Below are positions 1 through 13,600 of a stretch of DNA of 64,000 nt, in pieces (the stretch's first letter is position 1; each line of letters starts with the position of its first letter). The notes beneath the pieces are model-generated. The model saw nothing but the letters and a program-made list of their open reading frames with translations, made no database searches and was not told where the DNA came from. Source of the DNA: Luidia sarsii (taxonomy: Eukaryota; Echinodermata; Asteroidea; Paxillosida; Luidiidae); NCBI GenBank assembly GCA_949987565.1, contig OX465105.1:16353426-16417425 (forward strand), given 5' to 3'. A program made the position numbers and the translations under genes.

Positions 1-290
1 TGGCCTAAACCTACATGTATGTGCACTCCGGAGGAATGGTACCCAGTTATAGCCCAAGTGTGCCCTAAACCTATGTGCACTCACAATGAATGGTACCCAG
101 TGCTAGCCCAGATGTGCCCTAAACCTATGTGCATTCCAAATTAATGGTACCCAGTGCTAGCCCATGTGTACCCTAAATCTATGTGCACTCCAAATGAATG
201 GTACCCAGTACGACCCCAGGTGTGCCCTAAACCTATAGGCACTCCAAATGAATGGCACCCAGAGCAAGCCCAGTTGAACCCATTGGGTAC
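1..290. repeat. Minisatellite, about 54-bp unit
   Basis: About five copies of a unit with CCCTAAACCTATGTGCACTC, AATGAATGGTACCCAGTGCT, AGCCC. Lies in the DEPDC5 intron after exon 18. Confidence 0.8.
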
Positions 291-294
291 CTAC

Positions 295-408
295 CTGTCT
301 TGATGTAGGGGGACCACTCTTGCTCCCCAGTCACCCCCCACAGCCCACTGATGCTCCTCGACAATGTCCTGAAGGCATCGCTGATGGGACTGGTTCGCAA
401 TCCACCAG
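295..408 (-). CDS. DEPDC5: DEPDC5 coding exon 18 (last in window)
   Basis: Encodes [20 protein letters not shown] and [18 protein letters not shown], just before where the family GVDWKSLTTPACLP motif would follow. Acceptor TTTGTAG; donor GTAGGT at 294. The intron continues off the left edge. Confidence 0.85.
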
Positions 409-3400
409 CTACAAAAAATAAATAAAAGAATAGGAATATGAACATGATACTTCTTTCTCCAAAAAATTGAACATGTTTCGATCAAAGCACAAACTTTCTC
501 AGAGGTAGAATGAAAGGTTGAGACATGCATTTTGGTCCTTTACATCTGTGAGTAGATTTGCGCCATGTTTATATTAAACTAGGGTCGTTCCCATTGTGCA
601 AATACAGGCATTAAATCGCAATTTGAAAAGAAATTAAAAAAACAGGTTTCTTTTTTGCTGGCGTCCACACAGGACAAAAATTTGCGACACTAAAAATCGC
701 GAACCGATTGCGGTTATCTATTGTGGTCAAATGGTGGGTGTGTCCTTGAGGGTGGCCCACGCAGGGAGACATATAAACAAGCATAGCACTTCCTGTCAGT
801 CTGAAATTTTTAATTTTTTTTTTTTAAGATGGTTTCTTACACAATTCCAGTAAGGAGCTGTTCTGTCGGTGCATGGTGGGATGCCGAAGCAAACCATTCT
901 GATGAGTCGGGTTGCCAGACGCAGATCCGTCGCTGGCCAGACTCGAGCCGCTGCCCGAGCGTTGGACGCCGCCAGCGGGGTCGGGCAGGGCGGGGCCGGG
1001 CGGGGCCAGCCTCTGGCGGGCGGGGGACACGGGCGGGCGTGGCGGGTAGGGGTGGGCGGGGGCCGAGATGGACTCGGACAGGCTGGCCGGGGTGTGGCTG
1101 GTGAGGTGGCCGGTGTTGGCGCCTTCCTCGCTGACTGTCAGGCGACGGTGGTGGGGCTGCACGGCCTCACCCGACGGACCTTTGGGGGACAGGATGGCAA
1201 AGGGGTGGGACGACTGATGAAGGGCCTTTATATTAAGGGTTAAGGGTGAAGGATTAAGGGCTTGGGCTGGGAATTGGGAGATTTTAGGGATTATTGGGAT
1301 GTGGTGGATTTTTTAGGGATTATTGGGATTCTTGGGATTTGGTGGATTTTAGGGATTCTTGGGATTCTTGGGATTCTTGGGATTTGGTGGATTTTAGGGA
1401 TTATTGGGATTTGGTGGATTATTGGGATTTGGTGGATTTTAGGGATTATTGAGATTCTTGGGATTTGGTGGATTTTAGGGATTATTGGGATTCTTGGTAT
1501 TTGGTGGATTTTAGGGATTCTTTGGATTATTGGGATTTGGTGGATTTTAGGGATTCTTGGGATTCTTGGGATTCTTGGGATTTGGTGGATTTTAGGGATT
1601 ATTGGGATTTGGTGGATTATTGGGATTTGGTGGATTTTAGGGATTATTGAGATTCTTGGGATTTGGTGGATTTTAGGGATTATTGGGATTCTTGGTATTT
1701 GGTGGATTTTAGGGATTCTTTGGATTCTTGGGATTTGGTGGATTTTAGGGATTCTAGGGATTTAGAGTGTATTGGGTGTATTGGGTGTATTGGGTGTATT
1801 GGGTGTATTGGGTGTATTGGGTATTTTGGGTATTTTGGGCATTATTGGATTGATTTTTTTTTTAAGAAGTTGTTTTATTTTGGGGGGATTTTTGAATTTT
1901 TTTTTTTAGGCTTTTCTGATTTTTTGATTTGGAGAATTTGGGCATTTGGAAAAAATTGGGAATTTGGGGATGTTTGGATTTTTGGATTTGGGGTTTTGGG
2001 GTTTTGGGGTTTGGGGGTTTTGGGGATTTTGGGGATTTTGGGGATTTTGGGGATTTGGGGGATTTTGGGAATTAGGGAATAAATTGGGGAATTTGGGAAT
2101 TTGGTAATTTGGGATTTTGGGATTTTGGGATTGGGGGCAGGGAATGAGGTTTGGGGTTGGGGGTTGGAGGAGTTGAGCAGCTAGGATCTGAGACACCCTT
2201 ACTCACCTGGCGGGAAGGTGTGGGTCCACCTGCGCCTGTTGGAGGTGATGCGGATGGCCACGATAGACGGGGTGAAGGGGTTGATGAGGGTGCGGTAGAC
2301 AAACTGGTGGTGGGGGCTCGAGGAGATGCGGTCGTGGATGGCGCTGGCACTACCCACAATGCCGTCGCTGTAGTCCGGCGGAGTGCCTCTTGTAATCCCC
2401 TCCGTGTTCATTCCTCCTGTGACACTGCGGCTGATGGAGGCTAAAAAAGTGGTATCCAAAAAAAGTTGCAAACTGCTTACTCACTAAAATTACCAAAAAG
2501 CAAATCTCAAAATTTAGTGGGCCTGATGTTTTGATCCTAGCAGGACCTTTCTCTGCCTTTGAGAAAGGTCCTGCTAGGATCGAAACGTCAGGCTCACTAA
2601 ATTTTGAGGCTGACAAGGACGGCAGATAACTCTCAATAGTCGGCCACTGACTATTTGACAACGGGCTGTTTACTCCAAGTTGAGCTTGACCTCTGCAGCC
2701 TCATTAACCTATATCCGCCGGACGGGTCACAGCACATAAACAGTAATCCTGCCTAAGCCCCTATCACACTCAAACAAACAAAGACGTGCATTACAAGAAA
2801 AATTGTTCAATGACAGCTTTTGCAAAAATTAAAACCTATACAAACTATACACCAGTGGAAATAGTATGAAATTTACTTTAATATGACACAAGAAAATCTA
2901 GAAAATCATCAACCATATCAAAAGAACAGTGAATGGGATAACACCACCATTTTCACAAACCTAAAAATAGACCACGGAATTTCACGTAGATTGACATTTG
3001 TAGCTTTTCTGCGTCCTACGGGAAATCCCTTAACTCGGCGTATACAATATATGGGTTAAATGGTGGGTGCATTGTCAGGTAATGACGCGCAAGTCCTTGT
3101 CACACATACATGTATCCTCACAGCTGAGGCAGGGAGCAACGTACAGAGATCTGTCGGACATTGCTCCACGTGTTCGAGGATGGCGCATCTCCCCGTTGAA
3201 AGAGCACTGACCAACCAAGGTGGAAAAAACAGATTCACAGGGGAAAACTAATGCAGCTAACTTACTCTCCTGGATCAACCTGGTGGCAGCCGTTACCGCA
3301 ACGGAGGGGGCCACCAGGTTGGTGGGCACTGGAATGGGAATGGCGGTAGAGGAGGTGGACTGGGAGGCAGTGGGCTGGCCGTTGGTGCTGTCCGCTGATT

Positions 3401-6400
3401 CGGTGTTGGACTCGATGTTGCTCAGCTTCTTGCGGTCCTTGAATTTCTTGGCTGGTTGGACGGCAGCATCGTCCTGACAAAGAGTGAAAGGTTTTGGAGG
3501 GTTTTGAAGGTTTTTTTTTGGGGGGGGGGTTGGGGGTTGTGGATTTGGGGTTTCGGTGGAGTTGGGTACTTCTGATTGGCGCCTCAATTCAGTAAACTAT
3601 GTGACTACATTTCAAAGTTTCAACGTTCTGGGTTTGGGGTTTGGGGTTTGGGGTTTGGGGTTAATTTGGGGTTTGGGGTTAAATTTGGGGTTTGGGGTTA
3701 ATTTGGGGTTTGGGGTTAATTTGGGGTTTGGGGTTAATTTGGGGTTTGGGGTTAATTTGGGGTTTGGGGTTAATTTGGGGTTAATTTGGGGTTTGGGGTT
3801 CGGGGTTAATTTGGGGTTTGGGGTTTGGCGGTCTGGGATTTGGGTTTGGGGTTTAGCTGGACTAGCTTATCTCTCCCATCCTGAGCTATCCACCCCTTAG
3901 CCAATGCATGATCACACCGCTGGCAGTTAATGGCCAAATGCTTCTGAGTGCGATTGGAATGAAGGCACTTAAGCAGCTCTCTGACATTGACCAATGGGCC
4001 CAGGGTCTCGGAATCCTTGTGCTAATCTGATGGGGACTTACCGGTACCCGATGTCTGTGGGAGAGGATGGAGTTATGCGATGACCTCGCGGGCCTCATGG
4101 AGAATGGGGTCCTGTGCAGACAAAACGAAACAGAAAAAAAAATCTTTCTCGAAGGTCCTGCTGGGATCGAAACGTCAGGCCCTTTTTGAGACTTTTTGAA
4201 ACTTTTGAGATTCATGTATGTCATTTTAGTCAATGAGCAGTTTGCGACAGTTTTTTTTTTATTTACAGAAAAAAAACCCAGAGAGAAACTACATGAGTGT
4301 TTGAGGAGTTTATTGCCATAGTTTGAAAACTGCTTTTCAACTCATGACTTGGACTTGGAAACTACTGACACAGACTTGGAATTGAACAGAAATGATTTAC
4401 TCAAGACTCAACCTCTGTGACTCATGACTCAGACTAGACCTGGATGACTGGGGACTCGGAATTGGACTCGGATATTTCGCGACTGGAATAAAAGTCGGCT
4501 GGGCTGCTTGTTACCGCGCTTTGGGCGAGGCGTAGCTGGGCGCTTTGAAGACCTCCTCGTCATATTCGCCAAAGACGTAGTCGTCGTCCTGCCGCGACTT
4601 CTGGAAGCGGTTCCTGCTCCACTTGACCGGCAGCGGAGGTAGGTGGGGAATGGACGGGGCACCGTCCGAATCCTGACACACATGCAGTCAAGGACAAGTT
4701 GGAGGAGATCAGGTGATAGAAATAACTGTTGCAAAATGATTCTCCCTCCCTCAATTTCTGTCTCTCTCCTCTCTTTCTTTCTCTCCCTCTCATTCTCTCT
4801 CCCTTCATTCTCTCTCCCTCTCATTCTCTCTCCCTCTCATTCTCTCTCCCTCTCATTCTCTCTCCCTCTCATTCTCTCTCCCTCTCAATTCTCTCTCCCT
4901 TTCATTCTCTCTCCCTCTCATTCTCTCTCCCTCTCATTCTCTCTCCCTCTCATTCTCTCTCCCTCTCAATTCTCTCTCCCTTTCATTCTCTCTCCCTCTC
5001 ATTCTCTCTCCCTCTCAATTCTCTCTCCCTCATTCTCTCTCCCTCTTTATTCTCTCTCCCTTTCATTCTCTCTCCCTCTCATTCTCTCTCTCCCTCTCAT
5101 TCTCTCTCCCTCTCAATTCTCTCTCCCTCATTCTCTCTCCCTCTTATTCTCTCTCCCTCTCATTCTCTCTCCCTCTCATTCTCTCTCCCTCTCATTCTCT
5201 CTCCCTCTCATTCTCTCGCCCTCTCATTCTCTCTCCCTCTCATTCTCTCTCCCTCTCATTCTCTCGCCCTCTCATTCTCTCTCCCTCTCATTCTCTCGCC
5301 CTCTCATTCTCTCTCCCTCTCATTCTCTCTCCCTCTCATTCTCTCGCCCTCTCATTCTCTCTCCCTCTCATTCTCTCTCCCTCTCATTCTCTCGCCCTCT
5401 CATTCTCTCGCCCTCTCATTCTCTCGCCATCTCATTCTCTCTCCCTCTCATTCTCTCGCCATCTCATTCTCTCTCCCTCTCATTCTCTCGCCCTCTCATT
5501 CTCTCGCCCTCTCATTCTCTCTCCCTCTCATTCTCTCTCCCTCTCATTCCCTCTCCCTCTCATTCTCTCGCCCTCTCATTCTCTCGCCATCTCATTCTCT
5601 CTCCCTCTCATTCTCTCGCCCTCTCATTCTCTCGCCCTCTCATTCTCTCTCCCTCTCATTCTCTCGCCCTCTCATTCTCTCGCCCTCTCATTCTCTCTCC
5701 CTCTCATTCTCTCTCCCTCTCTCTCTCTCCCTCTCATTCTCTCTCCCTCTCTCTCTCTCCCTCTCATTCTCTCTCCCTCTCTCTCTCTCCCTCTCATTCT
5801 CTCTCCCTCTCTCTCTCTCCCTCTCATTCTCTCTCTCTCTCTCTCTCTCCCTGTCATTCTTTCTCTCTCTCTCTCCCTCACTATCTCTCTCCCTCCCTCT
5901 ATCTCTCTCTCTATCTATCAAATTACAGGTGATAAACAAAAAATTTGCAAACTGCTTACTGACTAAAATTACCAAAATGCAAATCTTAACATTTAGTGGG
6001 CCTGACGTTTCGATCCTAGGTCCTGCTAGGATCGAAACGTCAGGCCCACTAAATTTTAAAAATTACAGGTGAATGTACATGTAAATCAATAATCTGCTTA
6101 ATTCTGCCTGTTCTGCAAGTGAGAGATGTACGTTTCTTTTCATCAATGGGCTGGATAGCTCAGAAAGAGCGCTGGTACGCAAAACCGGAGGTCTTGGGTT
6201 CAAATCCCAGTCCAGTCCAAGTTTCCTTTGCCATTTGTCCAATTTTATCGGACCGACCCCTGACCCCTCACCTTCCTCTCGGCCAGCTTGATGCGAGGGG
6301 TGAAGCTGGAGTGGATGCAGCATTTTTGCAGCTGACCTTTGGCCGTGTAGAAGCTGTAGTTCAGCCAGTGCGGGATGTTGTAGTCCCGGACGGGCTGGTG

Positions 6401-9400
6401 CCGGTTGGTGCTGTGAAACTGGATCATAAGGGAAAACAAACCCATGCTGATGGCCTATGGTGTTAGCTGGTGCATTCAGGGACTATAGCACTCTAATGCC
6501 CTTGTACCTGATTCTATCATTTTGGGCTACATCTTTACATGTATCATCACAGGTATTTCATTAGAAAGATGGAAGCACTTCAAAATGTTGCTTGTTTTTA
6601 TTTGATGGACTGACTGACTGAGTGACTGAGTGACTGAGTGACTGAGTGACTGAGTGACTGACTGACTGACTGACTGACTGAGTGACCGACTGACCGACCG
6701 ACCGACCGACCGACCGGCCGGCCGACCGACCGACCGACCGACCGACCGACCGACCAACCGACCGACCGACCGACCGACCAACTGACCGACCAACTGACGG
6801 ACTGAATGAATCAGTGAATGAATGAATGAATGAATGAATGAATGAATGGCTGACTAACTTACTAACTGACTAACTGACTAACTGACTAACTGACTAACTG
6901 ACTAACTGACTAACTGACTTATTGACTTTAATTACAGAACTGACAGAATGTTTGTTTGCCATAAATGGCTTGTAAAATGTACATTGTGGGCGCTGTTAAA
7001 TTACCAAGGCTGAACATCAAGTTTCGGCAACTACTTTTGGCCTGTTAGTCTTACATCAAGGTCCAGGTTACTTCACAGAGATGATCTAATTTTGTCGTTC
7101 TTCATCAGCAAACTGGCAGTAGTTTGACGGGGAAAAAAAGGGCGAATCAGAAGACGGCTATAAAGACTCACCCTAAAGAGGGGAACAGCGTGTAAGGGCT
7201 GCTCAGCCATGCAGATCAAGTCACTCCCGATACCTGCCAACAGAAGAAAAACCAATAACGTCACCATATATTATCTTTACTAGATCATTACTAAAATGAC
7301 TCAGGCCTTCATTTTAATCAATACGAGGAGAGCTAAAAATTGCTCTCCTTAATTCACTTTGTTGATTTAAGGAGAGCGAAAAGAAAAAACTCACTCAATT
7401 CCAACGACAAAGAAAGAAACCCATTATTATCCCAATTCATGTTTTGTTTCGGTATTAAAATAAATTGCACTTTTTTGTAGCGTGAGTGACCGTCTCGCTA
7501 ATACTCCTGGAAGTTCCGATCAGGCTTGAGTAGCGCAGCGTACTCAATCGTATGCAGCCATGCGGCCGTTGTGCATGTGCACTGTGCAGTATACAGTGTG
7601 CCAAGATGTGTTGTGTCATGTCACATGGAGCGCGTAGGCTGGATTCGGCCCTACTGGTCCTGTAGTGTCGCTATGACGTTACTATGGCGTCAGACTGATT
7701 CAAGCCAAAACATGTACATCACAGACAAGCTGGGCTTAGGAGAGACAAAAGCAATACCAATCCCTGTGGTCAAAGACTCCAGTCCACTCTTATTCCGGGG
7801 TAAATTAACGTGTTTAGTGAGAAATGGGAAGTGTGGTTGTGGAGTAGTTTCCAAAATGTACTTAACATGAGAATGGATTGTAAGTTTTCATCAAAATGTA
7901 CATGTGTCTGCCATGCATGATTTGAATGTAAATATGCCATACATGTACAGTCTGGAATACACATACAATATTTTTGTAATATTGTCTTTCATGATTAAAA
8001 TAATGAATTTTAGTAGTTCCGCAAAAAATAAGAAGCACTCAAGAAAAAAAAGAAAATTGTTTTCCCCTAAATAATAATAAAAAAATAACATCCGAATGCA
8101 GATGGCCAGATGGATGGAAAAACGAACAGACCAACAGACGAACATAAATCGGTATAGGCTCGCACTGCTTCGCAGCTCGCCAAAAATAAAAAATTATAAA
8201 AGAGTTTAGTTAACTCTGCCTTTGAGAAAGGTCCTGCTAGGATCGAAACATCAGGCCCACTAAATTTTAGATTTGCATTTTGGTAATTTTAGTCAGTAAG
8301 CAGTTTGCAACATTTTTGTATATCACTTTAGTTAACTTTAAATTCACAAATTAATATAAACAGCAACAGAGCATGTGAGTCATGATATCAATACACACAA
8401 AAGGATTGAAACTGACCAAAAAGTGCACATTGACCAAAACACTGATGAGTTACTGGCTCTTTTCAGAGCCACACACTCCTTCTCAAAAGAAACGTGTGTC
8501 AATTACACGGTGTCGCCGCAAACCATCCACTTGAACTCACCATTGTCGATCATTCGTTTCTTGGTCAGTTTGTAGAGCTCCCGGTCCACGTCGAAGACTC
8601 CGGCCCCCGGTGTGACAATGACCACGACCTGACCGGTGCGGTCAAAGTTGCGGTTGATGTAATGCTTGTCAAACACTGCATCAACACACAGATATAACAT
8701 GATGCTTGTGTCAAGGTGAATGGAATTCAATGAGGTTTTGCCCTGGGCTTGACGTGATAAACACTTGAGTGCTCATCAGTGCTTTGCCCGATGCCCGAAG
8801 AAACGCAGTACCCGCCGCTATACATTATTTGAATTCACTACACGGCCTTGACCACCTACATGTACGTCCGTACTAAAAAACGGGAGTCGCGGGTTTCGAA
8901 TCCCATCCAAGCTGCCTGATTTTTTTTTTCATCCGGCATCGGGCAAAGCACTGAGCACTCAGTCGAGCAGGGCAAACCCTCATTGAAACGCATCAACACA
9001 CATGCCCACCGGAGAGAGTAAAAATGGCGCACTTCAGTTCTGTGATAAACAGAAAGGCTGTTCACACTGCCCTACAAAAAAAAAGGTGCAATCTAAAACT
9101 GCGATCTGGGGCTCTGGCTCAGATCCCGGTCCAGTCAACGTTTTCTTTGCCATTTTTTTCAAAAGTGTTTTTTCAACTTCCTGTGCATCCCACCATTTAG
9201 TGTGAGGTTGAGAGCCTCGAGGAAGTTTCCTTCAGCAGCATTGGAGATGTATCCATCCAGAGGCTGGCACTCAGCAGAAGACCTTGGACCAACTACGCAG
9301 GACAGGAAAAAGAGAGAAAGAATGGAAGGAACGTAAAGTGTGGCTAGACTGGAAGAGTGAGTTGCCCCTATCGTGAAAATACCTTGGCGGCAAAATGTGT

Positions 9401-10459
9401 TGATGGTGAAGATATAGGTTGTTCGGTGGCTCACCATGTCGGCTGGAAGTTAGCGACATTTTGGCTGCGGACCGCTAGCCTTTTCTCAAGCTGCCAGCAC
9501 TTATGGTCGGTCTCAACTGTACAACCGAGATTCAAATACATGTACGACCCCGACCAGCTCTGTGCTCAAGTGGTTAAGACACCTGCACTACAAAACAGGA
9601 CATCAAGGCTGCTTTTTTTTTTGGTGACACCATGGATGGTTCTGAAGAGAACTGGTGGACTCAATGTTTCAAAAAATTGTGCTTTGTCCCGCAACAAGGG
9701 ACTGGAAAGCAGGAAGTCCAAGATTCAAATCCCGCCAAAGCTGCCTGTATTTGTTTTTTAGTAGGCAAAGAGGCAAAGCCCTGATCATGCAGTGCTTATC
9801 ATACTGTACATGTACTTCAGGAAAGGGAACTCACATTCTCCTTAGAACGTGCGAGTCATTCATACCCTATACACTCAGTAAAGATGGTCAGTTTGGTAAC
9901 TCTGTTTCTCAGATTGGAGACAATCAGTACTGGTTATAGTTCTGTGAGATAAAAAGACGGCCTTAAATACAGGGAGGGTACACCAAGTGCCCCATTTTCG
10001 GACATTCCAAATTTTCTTTCTCTATCTACAAATCTGCCCTGCCTACCGTGGCCGTTTAGTGCACTATGATGCTGGAGTTTCTGCCCATACTCTATGCAGT
10101 GGGACTTGAGGGTGATCAGGAGGGGTGTCCAGTCATCGCGACGCTCATTCTGAACAATCACCCTGGATAGACCACAACAGAAACAACACAACATCCATTT
10201 TCTTAACGTTGCAATGCAAGCTCGAATGACCTGGACTAAATGTAGCTACATTACAGAGACCTAGACATAATTGCCCGGTGTTTCAATGCTGAGAAGACCT
10301 TTTCAGGCTTTTGAGAAATATTCTGTCAATTGGAAGTAAACGTGCAAGCAACCAACCAACTAAGCAACCAAGCAAGCTAGAAACCACAATAGCAAGTGAG
10401 CTCGGAAGTGAGTGAGCTCGCTAGCAAGCAAGCATGCAAGCAAGCAAGCATGCAAGCAT

Positions 10460-10533
<74 letters not shown>

Positions 10534-10575
10534 TCACAAGCAAGCTCGCAAGCAAGCTCGCAAGCAAGCATGCAC

Positions 10576-10614
<39 letters not shown>

Positions 10615-10643
10615 CGCAAGCAAGCAAGCAAGCAAGCAAGCAC

Positions 10644-10682
<39 letters not shown>

Positions 10683-13600
10683 CGCAAGCAAGCAAGCAAG
10701 CAAGCATGCAAGCACGCACGCACGCAAGCAAGCAAGCAAGCAAGAAAGCAAGCAAGCAAGCAAAAAAGCAAGCAAACGGGGGGAAAAGCAACCATGCAGG
10801 AAGGCAAGCAACCACCCTAGCAAACAGGAGAGCAATCAAGCAAGTAAGCAAGCTGTCAAGGGGGCAACCAAGCAAGCAATCAACCTACCATCAAAGAAAA
10901 CAAGCAACCAAGTAATCAATCAAAAAGCAATCAAAAAAGCAAGCAAGCAAGCAAGAGAACAAGCAATCAGACCATGCTACAACTCACAAGTAATAAACAA
11001 ATCACAAAATAGAATATGTTGAATGAAAACAAAAATACATCTATAGGCTGATTTCCTCGAATCTAATATCTTCAAAAATTTAAGATAAACTAATTATGAT
11101 CCGAAGATGGCAATTTCTACGATACTCATATCTGTCATCTGTGACCTGACTTGCCACAAAAACTGCTATAGAGCATTAGTTCATTATGGAAGCTCTCCGC
11201 GGGCATCGAGTTTCCAATGTCCGGGGATGCCTGCAGTTTTCTAATTTGGCAGGGATTCCCCCCCCCCCCCGAGAATGGATTGCCTCCATCCATCACCCAG
11301 CAACGGCCAAAAGTCTCTGTCCTCCACAAACTAAATAATCCGCACCGAGTTCTCCTCCCCTCCCCTCTTCCCTCGAGGTGAACGACTTCAAGAGTGGAAC
11401 GACTTCCAGAAAGGGTTCAACAGCCGCTGCAATGACTTTTAAGTCACCACCAGACAATATTTTGTTCAATGTTTATGCGTGCTACCTTTCCTTTTCCATG
11501 TTCTTTTAGTATTGGATCACAATTCTTCTTATTTTGAGAAAAAGTCATTCTTGGATGAATAGGCCTACTTCAGTGCTCAGGCCCTTTGAATATTTGAAGA
11601 AAAAAATCCCCAACATATTTATAACATGATGTTTTTGTCGAGGAGAATGTAAATCAATGAGGTTTTGCCCATGCCCGATAAGGGCAAAATGATGGCTATA
11701 GATACATTATTCGAATCTACCACACGTCCCCGATCAGCTCGGTGGTCCAGTGGTTAAGACGTACGTACTAGAATTTGGAAGTCGCGGGTTCGAATCCCGC
11801 CTGAGCTGCCTGAAATATTTTTATCAGGCACCAGGCAAAGCACTGAGGACTCAGTGTTTATCGCGTCGAGCAAGGGCAAAACCTCATTGAATCCCAACAT
11901 ATTTGGAAACCATATCAAAATTTGGAGGGCCTGACGTTTCGATCCTAGCAGGACCTTTCTCAAAGGAAAGCCTTTGAGAAAGGTCCTGCAAGGATCAAAA
12001 CGTCAGGCCCTCCAATTTTTGATATTCATCTTTTGGTCATTTTAGTCAGTATCTATAGAGCAGTTTGCAACATTTCTGCATATCATATTTTGAAACCAAC
12101 AGAAAAAACTCCCATAACCTACTGCAGAGAAACTCTCACAAGTCATCACATTATGGTCAAATGGTTCTTCAACTGCATTACCAAAAAGGTCTGTTATTAT
12201 GTGCCTTGTGAGGAGAGTATTGTCCGTACGACTAAAGTGCTGAGTGCTATTTACCTTGCTTTTAGTCTGTCCCTCAAAGGGTTAGTTCATGCTTGCGGGC
12301 CAATTTCTTTATGGGGGTTAAAAATAGAGTGTCTCGGGGGGGGGGGGGGGAAGGGAAGGGAAGGGGACTCGCGGAGCCTACATGCACTATCAAAGAAGCT
12401 GGTGCATCAACACTCCTGCATGAAAGTGATTGTGCTCTTTCTAACTCAGTACGTGACTGGAGTTGGGGCAGACGCTGGAGATAAACATATTTCTGAGACG
12501 TGATAAAGCCACTTATCTGCGAAGCATACTGATCATGTAGTTGTTGGTTTAATTTCAGCATTTACTAAAAGGAGAAGTTTAATAGAGTAGAGAGACTGAC
12601 GTCGGCAATCATAGACCTTTGTCAAAGGCAAGAGGGACACAAAGACAAACACATACAGGAAGGGGGGAGAGCAATTGGGATACGGACGACAGACTGAAGG
12701 ACAACGAGGAAAGCCGGAAGATGGCCTAAGGTGAGATCAGAGGGAAGGGCAGGGAGTTGGGTAGGGAATAGTTTGCAGAGGAGGGAAAGGCTGGAGGGAA
12801 GAGGACTAAAGAGAGGAGTGCAGTAGAGAGAACTTGCTACTCACTGACTTGAAATCGGAGTTAAATCTCTAAAAAAAAGAGGGTCGGACATCTTGATCCC
12901 AGTAGACCTATCCCGAAAGCCGAATAGCAATAATTGTGTACATTTATTCACTGGAACACCGAGCTGGTCGAGGTCGTGTGGTGGATTCGAGTAATGTATA
13001 GCCGCCCGAGCTGCCTGAAATATTTTTATCAGGCACCGGGCAAAGCACTGAGCATTCAGTGTTTATCACGTTGAGGAAGGGCAAAACCTCATAGAATTAC
13101 ATTGAATTACTCCTCGACGCAAACATCATGACGTATCAAAAAGCTTAATTGTTTTTTTTTTCATTTATTATTTTATAGCAATCGGTTGTACACGGGCGGG
13201 GGGGGGGGGGGGGGGAGATGATTTTTTAATAATGTAAAGATTAAAGATTCAAGACTGTAAAGATGATTTTTGTAAATACTGCTTTCCACTCCAGTATATT
13301 CTCAGGAGTCCAGCTATATTTGCTTTCCTTCTCCAACTGCAAGGAATAACATACTATCCACACAAAGAAGGGACAAGAAATTCTAAACAGTGACTTTTCG
13401 TATTTGCGGACTGAAACATGTTTCAGCTGTTCCTAGAAGGAGCATCTGACATTTGTGACCCAGCACAGCGACATGAAGAATATCCCACCAAAACACTTTT
13501 CTAGTAAACAACGCCTGAAGTCAAAGCATCTTCTCAATTCGATATTTTTTTTGTTTTTTGTTTGTTTTGTATTTTCGGAAAGTTAATGTATTGGAAGAGA

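Noticed and set aside
1262..2082. Plus-strand frames of G/I/W/L repeats
   Set aside because: Translations of GGGATT-type repeats within DEPDC5 intron 16.
4643..6072. Open frames of over 400 codons ([15 protein letters not shown])
   Set aside because: They are translations of the CTCTCTCCCTCTCATT array; a non-multiple-of-three unit cycles through all frames without stops.
10377..11022. Long K/Q/A/S and L/A/C frames on both strands
   Set aside because: Translations of (CAAG)n.
11731..11810. Possible functional tRNA gene
   Set aside because: A and B boxes are good, but the same head with the same tail recurs at many sites, so it is a SINE.
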